Shown in pieces: positions 11,059-22,830 of a stretch of 64,000 nucleotides of DNA (its first letter is position 1; each line of letters opens with the position of its first letter). A program made the translations under genes and the position numbers. Under the pieces are notes generated by a model. The model was not told the origin of the DNA. It saw nothing but the letters and a program-made list of their open reading frames with translations, and did no database searches. Source of the stretch: Sclerurus mexicanus (Eukaryota; Chordata; Aves; Passeriformes; Furnariidae); the NCBI GenBank assembly GCA_013396755.1, contig VWZF01005993.1:829437-893436 (forward strand). Reading direction: 5' to 3'.

Positions 11059-14000
11059 CTTGCTGAAAGAGCAGCGAGACCTTAAGGTTATCTATCTTGC
11101 CATCACAGTGCTTTCCTGCCTCTCCTTGCCTTTGATACGTGTTCTACCTCCAGGAGCATTTTAAAGCTCTGAAATGTTAACGCTTACAATTTAAGTGTCT
11201 CTTGAAAATGTAAAAGTGGAGTCCTGTATCTGTCTATGACTAGTGACATCTCCAGCCTAAATTTCTGTTCTTTAAGACTCAATGTATTCTGTCAGTTCAG
11301 AGAGCACTTATAACCCCCATGCTTTGGAGGAAGCTTTTTTATTTCCTGGGCTCTGCACTGCCAAAACCAGTTGCTGGCTGCTGGGATGTTTAACCTGTTG
11401 AGTTTATCTAAAGTGGGGCGTTTTCTGTCTGCTGATGCCATTCACATCTCTCAAATCCACTCCTCTAATGCTGTTTTCAGCGAAGAGAGTGTGTAACAGA
11501 TGTACCTCATCTTTTGCAGGGTGGTCTAGACTGTCATGGTGGTTTAGGAATAAAATGTATTAATAATGAATGCTCATAACACCACCATTACTCTTAGTGT
11601 TATTTATTCACAGCTGCTTTGATCCTCCTCTCTTCAGTCTTGGCTGCAGTGCAAGGGGCAGCATAAAACCTGTGATTTGAAGGCCTGATGAGGAGGGATG
11701 AGCCCACGGCAAAGGGAGGTTCCTCTGCATGGAACAAACACTGCACAAGAGGGTGATTTCTGGTGGGAAAAGGGCAAGAGGAGGGAGCGGGGGAAAAAGA
11801 AGATAAAATGTCTTTGAGACCAAGAGTGTCTTTTTAAACAAATCTTGTAGTTTAAAAAACAAATTGGGTTGAAAGAGGGGAGGGTACAGCGAAGGGATAG
11901 GAGGGTAAGAATGGTAATTCAGCAGCACAGGCATGAAGATCTGACAGTCCAAGGTGGAGTGGAATTGTTGTGTGTCCAGCCTAGGCAGTGAAATGGAGGT
12001 TTCAGACTTAACCAAAGCTCTTCAGCTGCTGAGGCAATAGCTGATGCCTGGCTGGGAGAAAGCCTGTGTGTTCTGGTGTATCCCCTGCCTCCTGAGGGCT
12101 GCTGAGATCCCAGCTGCCATGTGTGCTGGGCAGGGGCAATTTCTTAGAGGAGCTTGCAAATAGAAACCATGCCCTGGTTTCAAAGGGGTCGTAGGTGGAA
12201 AAAAACCTCTGCCTGACTTGCTGGTTTGAGAGGGAGCTTTATTTCCAGGCAGACTCTTAAAATACATGTTCCCAGCATTTATCAGAGCAAGCTGTGAGCC
12301 AAGTTATGATGCTTCTCAGATTTTTGTTCCCAGGGCCAACCCACCCTCAATGTTCATTAGCAAATAAAAGTGCCGCATGACCCGCACACTTGGCTCGCAG
12401 TGCTCCAGCCATCTTGTTAGCATTTGAAGTAATAGCACAACTTGCATAGATTTCCCAAGCAAGCTCAGTAATTTTATGTTTGGAGAGTTTGAGCCAACTG
12501 GTCTTAATTCCAAGAGAAACACTGTGTGTTCACCCACTTTACCTTTAAAACAAGAGAGAGGAAAGGGTTTGTGTGGCTTGTCTTTTGTAGTCTTTCCCAT
12601 GGGGCTGCACGACTGCCCTCCTGAAATTCTTTACGATAGAATCGCTTTCAACTTTTTTCTTCTTCAGTTTCCTTAAAAAATAAGGTAAAAAGAAATCACT
12701 GGGGTGCTGGTCTCCAGTAGAGAGAATTGAACCTTTCTTGGCAATTGGCTTGTGTTGTTCATTGTTGTCTTTTACAGACCCTTCTAGAAGTTATTAAAAT
12801 ATTACAAACTGTAGAGACTCAGATGACTGCTGTGGCAACGTGGCTTTGGTTCCCTCAGGAAGGGATAGGCTGTCCCTACCATCCTTTCATCCATCCCAGC
12901 CTTGGATTTGTGACAAGGCTGGGAAGAATCAAAGGTTTGCTGATAGATTTTACCAGTTTGAAAGGGCTAAGGGAGAAGTGAACGTGTTCAAAGCAGCCTC
13001 TGGGGATATTGATGAATGAACATCTGGTAAAAATTAAGTATTACTTACTGCAGTAAAAAACCCAAAATGCAAGGTGGCTAACAGCCAGGGGATGGCTGAT
13101 GATATAGTGGATTATATGCTGCAAGCTGCACAGAGGTCTCTCCTGCTGCCTCTCCCTCAAGCCTTACAAGCCTAAATATAGCACAGATAGTACCTACTGC
13201 CATGTCTCGGGCTTTCCCCAGCCCCATTTAAATAGCTCTTCTCTAGACTGTCAGGCATCTGCTTTCTAAAGTCCTAACCAGTACTGTGAAGTGACCTGTG
13301 ACCGTGACAGATGGTTCATAAACACATGCGTTTTATTGAGGTGGTCAGATTGTGATGCATTTTAGGAAGCTGATCCACATAGAAAGAATTCTCAGTAAAT
13401 TGGATCCCAGATTATAAAAAGGGGCAAAGAGAAAGTTTAAACTGGTGAAAATATCCATCTGGTATTAAAATGGCTTTCTTAAATGCTGTATCTTCAGCTG
13501 ATGAGTCCATTCAGTTTCTGATTTTTGGTTTTTATGTCTGAACTTGGTGTATCTTTTGTGTCTTGGCCAAATATGTCTGAAATCGTGGTGTGTCTCTGTT
13601 TTACTGGGCTAAGGTAACGATTCTATCTACAGTGCAGCAAAGTTAATTGTTAAGGAACCAGAAGGTCTGGTTTTCTAAGGAACTTCATACTTTCCTGGAG
13701 AACTCAATAAACTCATTTTGGTAAATTGACAGTATTTTCTATTAAAACAGATTAGACAAATCATGTGTTCGCTGCTGTCAAGTGTCAACAGTGGCTTGAT
13801 TAATGCAAAGTAGTGTTTGACTGGTTGTTTGTAGCCGTCCATAAGATTTTGAATTGGAATGTGGGGTTGTACATTGATGAGCTGGGAAGCACTTTTCACC
13901 CTTGACAGTGCTCCGGAGCCAGACTGTGGAAAAGTGAAGGCGAAGTGATTCCATTTGGATGTGCTGCCTTAGTGAGGAACAGAACACCCTGCTCTTGTGT

Positions 14001-17000
14001 GTTTCAGCACGGGGCTTTGCTTTGCCTGGTGCCTTTAGAGATGGCACATCGTCCTCCAGCCAGGGCTGATCTGCCACCACTGCCCCTTGGCCTCACTGGT
14101 TCCAGCTCTGTCCCACCACTAGTCCAGAAGACTGGTACCTCAGGGAAGACGTAGATCACGCAAGCAAGCCTGTTTCATGATTATTCTTTAAAATTAGAAT
14201 GGGGCAGTCATTTTGATGGTAGAGGCAAGCCACAGAACTGTGACTTACGGGCATATTTGAGGTATTTAGCAGCAACTTTTGATGTCTCTCTCATATGCTT
14301 TCTGTTTCTGATTAAACTGAAGAGAATTGTGCTTACTTTAAGCAAATGTAGAGCATCACAGAACATGATGAAATGTCTCCTTTGCATGTAGTTATACAGT
14401 TGCGTGGCTGCAGTCAAATTTTGTGTGTATAGGTGTAATTTCTGTAGTTGCTGAGAATTATTTTGCTGGAAGCAATTTCTGCTGAATGATGGCCTTGGAT
14501 ATTTGGCATCTCATTCTGTGCGTATCATAAGGATGCTCTGGTTCCAGGCTCCATGTGAGCAATTCTACATGCTATCACAGAGCAAGCAGCACTTGGTCAG
14601 TGCTGCACCTGAGCTGACTTCTACAAACCTACCTGGCTGATTATTTGAAATAGTATTTAGTGCTGCAAGTGTATGATGTGCCTGACAAATACAGGAAAAA
14701 GTATTTCCTCTGAAAAGCGTCTTTTAGGTGCACTGTGTGTCAATCCCTATTTTTTTCTAGTTTTTCCTCACATTCCGGCTGATCTTTGGCCAATTTAAAT
14801 AAATTGACCTTTGGGGTTTTTGAGGTAGAAAGGAATAAAGATGCGACTAAAACGTCATGAAAACTGCTGGGTTGACTCTGGGGATCTCTACACCATGTTA
14901 TCTTTCCTTTTATCTGAAAACTCTGTTCTGATGTGCTTTGATCTTCAAGGACTTTTAAAACATGGTTTTTAATGTGCAAATGGCTACTAAAAAGTTTACA
15001 GATTCACAGCATGTGTGCAGTGTAAGGCTCTCTTAAGACTGCTTTTGATATGTGACTATATCTACACAAAGGTAATCCTTAAGCACCTGAACAAGCTTAC
15101 TTTGTATGATAATACCTGGGTCTTACCAGTGTGTTTTGTCTCTGGGTGTTGAGGTTTTTTAAGGATTTGGTTTAATTTTCTTCATTTTACAGATAGGAGG
15201 AGGGAATGGGAGCTGGGAAATAGTTGTTTAGGAGTGGGAATGGGGAGAGAGAAAGAAGGGATAGTTCTCATTTCTAGAAAGGCTGGGGAATAGAGACACA
15301 AATAGCAACTGCCTTGCCCGAACACCCAGTCTGATACTCCATAGGATTCCATATGTTTTTTCTCCTGGGCACGAGGGCCTACAGCTGATGAGATATGTTA
15401 TGTCTGGTGTTTGGTTTTCATGGACATTTATTTTTATTTTGTGAATGTTTATAGTGTCTCATGAAGCCATGTTTATTGTGCCTTAAAATCTGATTTTCCC
15501 TTGCGTGATTTTCAGCCTCTGGAGGACTTCTAGTATCTGAGTCGAATCCAAAGCCTGGTCTTTCTGTTTGTTTCTGGCAGATGTTATGGGCGCTAAACAA
15601 AGAAAAATATGTGGAGCTTTTCTGTTTATTTGCACTGCAGTCTAATTTGTGTTCTGGTGGAGCAGGAGTGTGGTATAGGACTGCAGGAAGTGCAGTGCAA
15701 GTGGTGTTGGAGGAAGGGTATCATCTCTTTGTGATTGCATGAGTAGCTGAACATTTTCCTGTGCTTCAGTAATGTGTTGTAAAACAAGGCTAACAGATAG
15801 CAGTGTTCCAAAGAATCTTAACTGGAAATGGTCATGCAAATTACTTGGCACCTTTCAGTGACCACCAAAGCCATTAGTTTCCTTGGAGAATGTTGAGAGG
15901 AGCAGTAATTAAATCAACAGGAATGGACAGGGAAAGGCGTAATAGATAAACAGCTGTTCAGAGAGGAGATAAAAAATAATTCATCAAGCAGGACACATGA
16001 TTTGTGGGGAGATAGTTTAAGTACTTGGACAATGGCATCCAGTATCAGAGACCCCCTGCCTCCCAAGTCTTTGCAGCAGTCTCTCAAAGGAGGCAGAGAC
16101 CAGGGAAGCGAGCGCTGATCTTGGTTGACCCTTCCCTGAAAATGCCTTCCCTCCCTGCCACCTCCTGTGAACTGGCACAGCTTTGCTGCGCCAGCAGGCG
16201 CGTCTATCCTGCCATCTGTACTGTGTGCGAAGAGGCAAAGGTGCCAAATTTCAGCCAGGGTCTGGCGAGAGACTTGTTCTGTTCGGGGTGGGAGACTGAG
16301 CTGGGATGGAGCTCCTCCCCATGCACATTCCAGCATGTTGCTCCAAATGTGGTGCTCCCTGATCTTCTGGAGGGTGTCATGGTGATGTGGGGAGAAGATG
16401 GTCCTCAGGGCCCGGAGCTCCTGCAGGATTAGAGCCTGCGTCCCTTGCTTAATTTCCTGGGTTGGAACTCAAACGCTGGGGAGACAGAGAAGAGTTGTGA
16501 TACAGTGAGGAGATACAGCCCTGGTATGTTCTTCTTTTGCTCCTCTTCACCTGCTAGCAGTTGGCTCTATTTTTCCCAGTGCACTGCTGAGAGCCGCTAC
16601 AAACTGAAATCAAACTTGATCTTGCCAAGTGCAAGTTAAAATGTCGCAACATTTCTCAAATCCTTTTTTATAACTACAGACTTCCAAGGCTCTCTCCCCC
16701 GGTATTTCCTCCTCTTTATTCTTTCTTCTCCTATGATTCATGAAGTGACCCTGTGCTCCTGTGCATAAAAAAAAATGCAAGCATTATGTTCATAATGCGT
16801 CAGATCACACAGAGCTGTGTTTTGCTGGCACGTTTGTACAAGCTCCTATTCTGCATAACGGAATATTTTCATGCTGGCTTCCCAAATTCATGAGCAAGGG
16901 CAAGCTAGGTTTTTGTGTTGGACAGAAATCAAAAGGATCCGGAAATGTAGCCAGTGACTGTAGAATAAAAGCAATTATCACATGCAACAGTATGTAAATG

Positions 17001-17049
17001 TGTTTATTAGGAATGTGTATGTCCCTTGTTAGCGTCTATCTTAGTGCCA
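11059..17049. other. Long non-coding stretch, scattered motifs only
   Basis: No exon, RNA gene or clear repeat is recognised over about 6 kb. Isolated points are a DR1-like nuclear-receptor pair (TGACCT, one spacer base, TGACCG) at 13292-13304 and an exact MEF2-type motif CTAAATATAG at 13172-13181. A purine-rich tract lies at 15195-15275. Positions 16030-16440 are more GC-rich, with overlapping open frames (up to 140 codons) on both strands that I cannot relate to any protein. Confidence 0.55.
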
Positions 17050-17120
17050 CAGTGTCTTTCATTCTGACAATGGTCTTGTGAGACATAATAGCACTGTTTT
17101 TCCCGTTTTGTAAAGCTTCA
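17050..17120 (-). mobile_element. Probable MIR-like SINE fragment, antisense
   Basis: The segment reads cattctgacaatggtcttgt, then gagacataatagcactg, then tttttcccgttttgtaaag. This is the same order as the antisense tail of MIR-type SINEs (a 'cacaac..ccctgtgagg' block, then 'tattat..cccattttacagatg'). Divergence is high and the fragment is only about 70 bp, so the call rests on motif order. Confidence 0.42.
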
Positions 17121-18249
17121 TCCTAACTAACTTCCCCTTCAAATTAATTCTCTTGGCCCCCTTTCAGACATGCTGTTATTTTCTTTTCTTACCAGCCATC
17201 TAGTGATGTGGTTGACCTTGGTTTTTCATATCCTGCAGGCCAGATCAACTACTTCCTGAAAAATATTTGACCAAGGGGAAATGCAAGGCAGGTCAGAGAT
17301 TTCTGACGTGTTCTGCTTTCTGTGCACAAGCTAGATGGTGAGGAGGCAGGAGAAGCTTGTGGAATAACCTTGGAGGAAACTTCAGCAGTGGGGATGATAA
17401 GGAAATTATCTTTTGGGTATCTGTCAGTGCTGCCTCTTTGAAAGCAAACCCCTCCACCCCGCAAACAGACAGACATAAACAAGGTGGTGTGTGTGTATAG
17501 TGGGCGAGGGAGGTTTTGCTGTACCTGGTGAAGAAGCAAACTGACAGCTGGTTAAAGGCACAGGTGGTGCAGTGCAGGGTGCTCTGTGGAAACGTTTTCT
17601 GAAACACCGCGAGAGCTTTTGTTGTTGTCTTTACCTTGAACCACATCTGTGCAACATCTGTTGTTTTAAAAGCACATACCTGTCATTAAGTGTACATAAT
17701 TAACTTAATTTCATTTGAAACTCTGTTTAATTTCTTATAATGACGCACGGGCTGGCTTTCTGTGGGGAAACTTTGTTTACTCCTAAACTTGGAGCAAGGG
17801 AGTCTGTCCTGGAATGTAAGAGCAGCAAAGCTTTTGGCCTTGAAAAGAGGGTGAAGATTTCTGAAGAAAACACCTTCTGCTTGATAACATATTTTCGGTA
17901 GGAAAGATTTGAAAGATTTCCTCATGCCACAAAGTTGTCTGATCCAGTCAAACTTCCCATTCATGTAGCACTACTTTGAAGGGAATTGAGTAGATCTTGG
18001 GTCTCATGTTTGCTGCAAGGGTGCAGGTCAGCCGCTCTGCGCCTGCCTCCTGTGGCTGCTCCATGGTCACTGCTGGGGTACAAACAGAGCATCATAGCTG
18101 CCGAATTTCTCCTTTCCAACGTAACAAGCCATCCTGAGGGCTGGACGCAGGACAGCTGTGAGCTTGAGCCAAGGTGGCTTTGGGAGAAAGGGGAAAGTAA
18201 ATAAAAAGTGCAGACTGAAGCTCAGGATATAAAAATCCCTTCCTTCCTG
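17121..18249. other. Non-coding stretch, nothing distinctive
   Basis: A (gt)n run of five units lies near 17489. Homeodomain-core sequence (ataattaacttaattt) lies near 17697-17712. The overlapping minus-strand open frames at 17249-17646 have no recognisable content. Confidence 0.5.
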
Positions 18250-18360
18250 TAAGCAGTGGCGCAAGGACGGGATCGGCTGGTGACTCGTGTTCACCCACTG
18301 GTGACTTTCCCAGCAGCTGTCATGGGGGCATGTCCCCAGCAGGGCCTGTGCCTTCGTCTG

Positions 18361-18504
18361 GGAGCCCTGAAGAAGCACGGGAGGCCCATTCTGCAGGGAG
18401 CCCTGAAGAAGCACGGGAGGCCCATTCTGCAGGGAGCCCTGAAGAAGCACGGGAGGCCCATTCTGCAGGGAGCCCTGAAGAAGCACGGGAGGCCCGTTCT
18501 TGCG
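18361..18504. repeat. 36-bp minisatellite, four copies
   Basis: Four tandem units begin at 18361, 18397, 18433 and 18469. Each starts ggagccctgaagaagcacgg and ends gaggcccattctgcag. The first three are identical to the eye. The fourth diverges at its end (cccgttcttgcgg), which marks the array border. The unit length is a multiple of three and contains no stop in most frames, so the array keeps at least five frames open on the two strands. Those frames are an artefact of the repeat and should not be read as a repeat protein. The near identity of units suggests recent expansion or homogenisation. Copy number is probably variable between individuals. Confidence 0.95.
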
Positions 18505-18529
18505 GGTTGCTGTGGGGCCTTGTGTGGGG

Positions 18530-19290
18530 GCACTGGGGAAGGGCAGAAGGGGGTGCCCCGGCCCCCCGTTGTTGCCCCTTTAGCCGGCGTTTGAACGAGG
18601 ACGGCATCAGCAGAAAGGCCCAAAGGCTTGCTCACAGCACGTTTGCTCCAGCGTTTGTGTCTGGTGGTGGTGGAGGGCTCTGATGGTGGGGTTGGCTCGG
18701 CGGGACCACCGCGTTTAAGGTGGGGGGAGAGCTGGGTCTGAGGGCCGGGGGCCCCCCAGCCTGGGGAACCTCTGCGGGCAGAGGGCGAGGGCTCGGCCGG
18801 GTCTGTGAGTGCCGGTGGGCAGCGGTGCCCCAGCCCGGTTCTGCGGGGCGGACCGTGGGTCCCTGTCCCCAGGGGACGCGGTGTTCCCTCCGCCCGTGAG
18901 GGGACCATGAGGGACCCGGCTGTTGAGGGGCCCCGGGGCTCTGGGAGGCCGTGCGCTCCCCACGAGGAGCGAGCTCGGCCCGGCCCTGCATGCCGCCAGC
19001 CGTGCTGAAACACTCGGTAAAACAGAGGCACAAGGACACTCGAGTCGCTGGGACAGTGTGGGACGAAGGCAGAAGAGGGAAAGGAAGCGCGGCCCCGAGA
19101 GGAAGGAGGTGTCCCCTTTTGGAGCGGCGTTGCTTCCAGCGCAGTGAGTGTGGGGAATGGCTGTGGTGCTTGGGGACCACCAGGCTCAGGAAACCTCTTC
19201 CTTTTTTCTTGTTCTCCCCCCTCTGGTGAATTCCCCCCAAAAGGTCGCGTTCTGACGTGGTCGCGGCCGATTTGCGATCCGTGCCCACGC
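18530..19290. promoter_or_regulatory. CpG-island-like GC-rich segment
   Basis: From about 18530 the sequence is strongly GC-rich. Between 18700 and 19150 I count roughly 40 CpGs in about 450 bp at two-thirds GC, an observed/expected ratio near 0.8. A further CpG cluster (ggtcgcgttctgacgtggtc) lies at 19243-19262. These values meet common CpG-island criteria. Several open frames (up to 257 codons on the minus strand, 18632-19405, and 246 codons at 18291-19031) pass through it. They overlap one another in different frames, as stop-poor GC-rich DNA does, and none has a domain I recognise. It may be a promoter of an unrecognised transcript, an intragenic orphan island or a GC-rich subterminal-type patch. 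No TATA box or convincing first-exon donor is seen. Confidence 0.7.
18719..18751 (+). other. G-quadruplex motif
   Basis: Four runs of at least three G occur at 18722-18727, 18734-18736, 18742-18744 and 18747-18751, separated by loops of 6, 5 and 2 bases. This satisfies the usual G3+N1-7 rule on the plus strand. It sits inside the CpG-island-like segment, where such motifs are common near promoters. Confidence 0.75.
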
Positions 19291-19429
19291 TTTCCCTGCT
19301 CAGCAGGGCTGTGGATCCTTCAGCTGCCAGGACTGCTTGCTCAGGGCAACCATCGGACTCCTTGTTGTTCGTACTACTAAAAACCCTTCTCTGCACTTGC
19401 CTCAAGATAGGTTGTGATTTTTTCTAGTT
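19291..19429. other. Flank of the GC-rich block
   Basis: GC content falls back to background here. Nothing specific is seen. Confidence 0.5.
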
Positions 19430-19515
19430 TTCAGAGTGATTCGCCTTTTCTCCTAATACAATTTAGACAGGAAACTGTAATCAATCAATCAGCATAGTAA
19501 TTGCCTGTTTAGCTC
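19430..19515. promoter_or_regulatory. Candidate regulatory element with PBX/HOX-type sites
   Basis: A short, motif-dense AT-rich block lies just downstream of the GC-rich island. It contains three overlapping AATC units (19479-19490), which read TGATTGATTG on the minus strand, a PBX/HOX-type composite. A tagtaattgcc homeodomain core follows at about 19496-19505. Its conservation is unknown. Confidence 0.25.
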
Positions 19516-22329
19516 TGAGGACAGTGGAGTGACTGCCTTGCATTTAATAAGTCTTCTCTGGTGGAGACGGAGCTCAGAGGTCAGCACTCTCTGACTCCAG
19601 GGATCCACTCCCCGCGGGACATGTGTCTCTCTTTTGGGGATACAGAGCGGGGAGAGTGGTGTGGTTGAACTGGTATTGCTGCTTGTACTGCTGTGTTGTC
19701 CTAGAGAAGAATGGAAGAGGTGGCACTCTGGGGGATCCTAACAGGCTGCCTGGCTAGAACACCATCATAGCAAATATATCCTGGATAAATCATTGTAGGA
19801 TTGTGGTCAGTTGATGTCTCAGGTTGCTTGGAGATTTAAAGGTGGCAGTTGCTCGTTTTTGGCAAAGTAGCATGAAGGATGTCATCCAGAAGTTCAGCTG
19901 ATAGGGAACATATTTTGTGAACTCTCTCCCAAATACATCTCTGGAGGACCAGTGTGTTGACACAAAGGAAAGGACAGTTTTCCTGCAGGACATCTAGAAG
20001 TCGAGTAGTAAGGTGAGTTGACAAGTAGGCTATGAAACTTATTCCAGGTACAGTTATTTTTTCTGTGATTCAGTTCTCCGAGTCATTGACTTGACTTTGT
20101 CAGCTAGCACGACCCTAGTGGGTTTTGGTCAACCTGGTTTTCTTGTCCTTCTGCGTGACTTCTCACTGCCTGGCAGATGTTTACAGCACTGTCCCAAAGT
20201 CCCTTTTCTAAAAGCAGTAATCCAGATAAATGGCAGCTCCTGCAGAGAAGCCATTTCAAATCATTGGTCAGTGAACCACATAGTTCTGCTTCTGTAAAAC
20301 CACTACTTCTGCTATTTGCAATGTTAGAAACATGTTAAAAATGTACAGCTTTGTCCCTTCCCCTCTCTTCCCTTGACAGCTGCTGTGTGGTGATCCCAGA
20401 CAGTTAACTTAAGCTGCCATTATTGGCAGGAGCTGGCTGGTTGTGTTTAGCAACCACCAAAACCTCATGTGTTTTTCCAACCGTTTGATTTCAGAAGTTC
20501 TCCCAACAACAAAGTAATAAGAAAATATGAAATCAACAAACAGTGCTTGAGATCATGACAGAAAAATTTAAAAAAAAAAAAAAAGGTCAGTAAGAGGCAT
20601 TAAAATGTAAAATCTGAGAGCCCATAAAACCAAGCTTTTTTGGACAGAAAATGTCAGTGAATTTAAACTCACGAGAAATCCGAGCTCCAGTCCAGATGCC
20701 TGCAGTTGACTGTGTCCAATTAAACCAGGGGCATGTCTTGTTGGGAAAGAGTCCTCAGTAATACCGGTGTGAGCGGTTTTGTGTTTCTCATTCCTGCACA
20801 CGTGCTGAGATGTGCTGTACCAGTGTCAGGTTTCTAAGATGGCTGAGCTCTTCCACACCAGTGGAAGCTCTTTAGTTCCGCTCCCTTCACCAGTTCAGGC
20901 AATTGGTTGATCTTTGGGTGACCAGGAGTTGTTTTGTGAAACTTCAGTGTCAGTTGTGCCAGCACAGGGTAGTCTTCTCCCCCCATTTTTTTTCTTTTTC
21001 TATTTTTTTAAAATGTGAAATGAGGGTGTTAATTCCTTCTGCCATTCTCTATTTCCTGGTCTGAATGGGTGTTGAAATAGTTGTGCTGCCATAACTTGCA
21101 GCAGGGAGCACACAGTGGCATGGGGTGGGCAGTAGAGGAAAGGGAGAGAGCGTGACAGGAACTGCTGTAAGCCACTGTTACTGCCAAACACATCACATCA
21201 CCGAACCGCAGCCTAAGCGCCACTGAAAGATTCAATAATTATTCAACAGAAGAAATATGTCCATTGTGAATTCAGTTGAAAAGAAAATAGTTAATGCAGA
21301 TTTGGACATCCGGTAGGAGGGTGTCTGTAGCTTGCTGCAGAATTGCTCTTAACAATTGAATATTTTTCTGCTTATTGTACAGACTTCCGGTGGAAGTTTG
21401 ATACTTGGTTTCTGGAACCTGTTTAAAGAGAGTCTTTTGGCTATTTAACACCTTAAAATAAAAAATTCCATTGCAGTCTATATGGAGGAGATAAGCACTT
21501 CTTAAACTATTGTCATTAAAAAGCAGCTCATGAGGATTTTACTGTGGGGCTTTGCATGTGGTTATGATCATTGTAGGGTCCTTTCATGGGGATATGGCGT
21601 ATGCATGATTAGGGAGTGTACAGAAACTAAGACAAGATATGGCTCTAGAAATTATACTGAAATGCTGCATCTAAACCAACCAAGAAGAATAGGATAAACC
21701 TTGTGCAGTCCCTTTTCTGAAGACTCTTTAGAGCCCTGTGTTACATAAGACATGAGTTGCCAGGTTTCCTACCTTGCTGGCTCCTGGTCTCGTCAGCACT
21801 TGTTCTCTCCTGCCCATTTCCAAAGGCTCTCCATGAACACCAGATTGCAGAGCAGGTGCTGTGTGAGTCTCGCTCTCTAGCAAGGCAGTGGAGTGCTTTT
21901 GCTTGTGTTTTGCAGTAGTAATGCATCTGTTTTTTAATTTAAGTAGGTTCCTTGTTCTCCAGGAAGATTTAACACACATCCCCCCACCCCTTCCAAATCA
22001 AAACCCCACCCTGTGTCTTTATCCATCCAATTTTCACTACTGTGAGGTAGTTGGCACCACGCTGCGTGGCAGTGTGAAGCCATGCGTTGCCAGAAGGCTG
22101 GCAGGTATTTTTAGCTTAGCCTGTTTGGCAAGGAAGGAGACATGTCCCTCTTTCCCCCTGAGAAAGGAAGGAGGACTGCAGGCTATGGTGTGGTTGGATG
22201 GCGCTTGTGACGCTTTTTGAAGTCTTACTGGGGTGACTGGTTGCCTTCACCTATTGTTTGTAAAGAAATGTTTAATGCATGGGTGCTCCAATTGCCACAG
22301 CTGTCTTAGCTTTTGCCTTTCCCTGTCTG
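19516..22329. other. Non-coding stretch, nothing distinctive
   Basis: A 15-base A-run lies at 20570-20584. A T-rich tract lies at 20985-21010. No repeat family or exon is recognised, and open frames are short. Confidence 0.55.
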
Positions 22330-22520
22330 TCTCTCCCTATTTTTTCCTCTCTTTGTCTCAAATTAGCGCCACAATTAAAGTGTGAAGCCTGCTGGCAGCT
22401 CACTAGTAATTACTGTACAATGAAAGAGAGGAACATCTGTCAAAGCTAGGACAAGATAACAGCTGTAATTGATTGCCACATCATGGAGCTTGACCACCAG
22501 CAGATGGCTAGGGCCAGTTT
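22330..22520. promoter_or_regulatory. Candidate enhancer-like conserved element
   Basis: This is a dense, non-repetitive run of developmental transcription-factor motifs. It has TAATTA at 22407-22412 and a TALE-type TGTCAA at 22438-22443. A GATAA lies at 22455-22459, abutting a palindromic E-box ACAGCTGT at 22459-22466. A taattgattg homeodomain/PBX core follows at 22467-22476, and a CAGATG E-box at 22501-22506. Known vertebrate enhancers often look like this. No open frame or transposon explains the block. The call is inference from motif density only. Confidence 0.33.
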
Positions 22521-22674
22521 TGAAAAACTGATCACAGCAGCGGTCCCAGGGACTCGCTGTGACTCTTCTGAGGTGACTATCTGTGAATTACACCTGTCCA
22601 GAAGCAGCTACACAGGCCTCCATCCTTTTGGTACCTTCATTTGATTTTACTTATTTATTTTTAAATCCCTGCTC

Positions 22675-22830
22675 ACCTCCGAAGCCGTACCACAGAGCAG
22701 CATATGCTGCCGCTCTCGCCAGGCAGGGAGTAGCGGGGAAGAGCGAGCGAGGCACTGGAGCTGCAAGCAATGGCTCCATGGGAATTGGCAACACTTGCCG
22801 CTCTGCGGCTCAGGAAGTGCCTCCCATCAC
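22675..22830. promoter_or_regulatory. Small CpG-rich patch with E-box palindrome
   Basis: About 13 CpGs occur in roughly 155 bp, against a CpG-poor background. Inside it is a perfect 14-bp palindrome, GCAGCATATGCTGC, at 22697-22710. Its centre is a CATATG E-box, the type bound by neurogenic bHLH dimers, with symmetric flanks. A 112-codon plus-strand frame (22583-22921) crosses it without recognisable content. Confidence 0.4.

Noticed and set aside
13292..13304. DR1 nuclear-receptor-like element
   Set aside because: A single near-match is expected by chance in 64 kb, and nothing around it supports function.
15175..15345. MIR-like wording (cttcattttacagatagg and a later cttgccc)
   Set aside because: Only two short motifs fit and the purine-rich sequence between them does not, so it falls below what I would call a repeat.
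18256..19405. Overlapping open frames of 95-257 codons on both strands, some with 12-residue repeats
   Set aside because: They exist because the 36-bp minisatellite and the GC-rich DNA lack stop codons in several frames at once. No single frame has a recognisable domain.
22038..22055. let-7-like string (tgaggtagttgg)
   Set aside because: It matches only the seed, and the neighbouring bases do not form a hairpin precursor.
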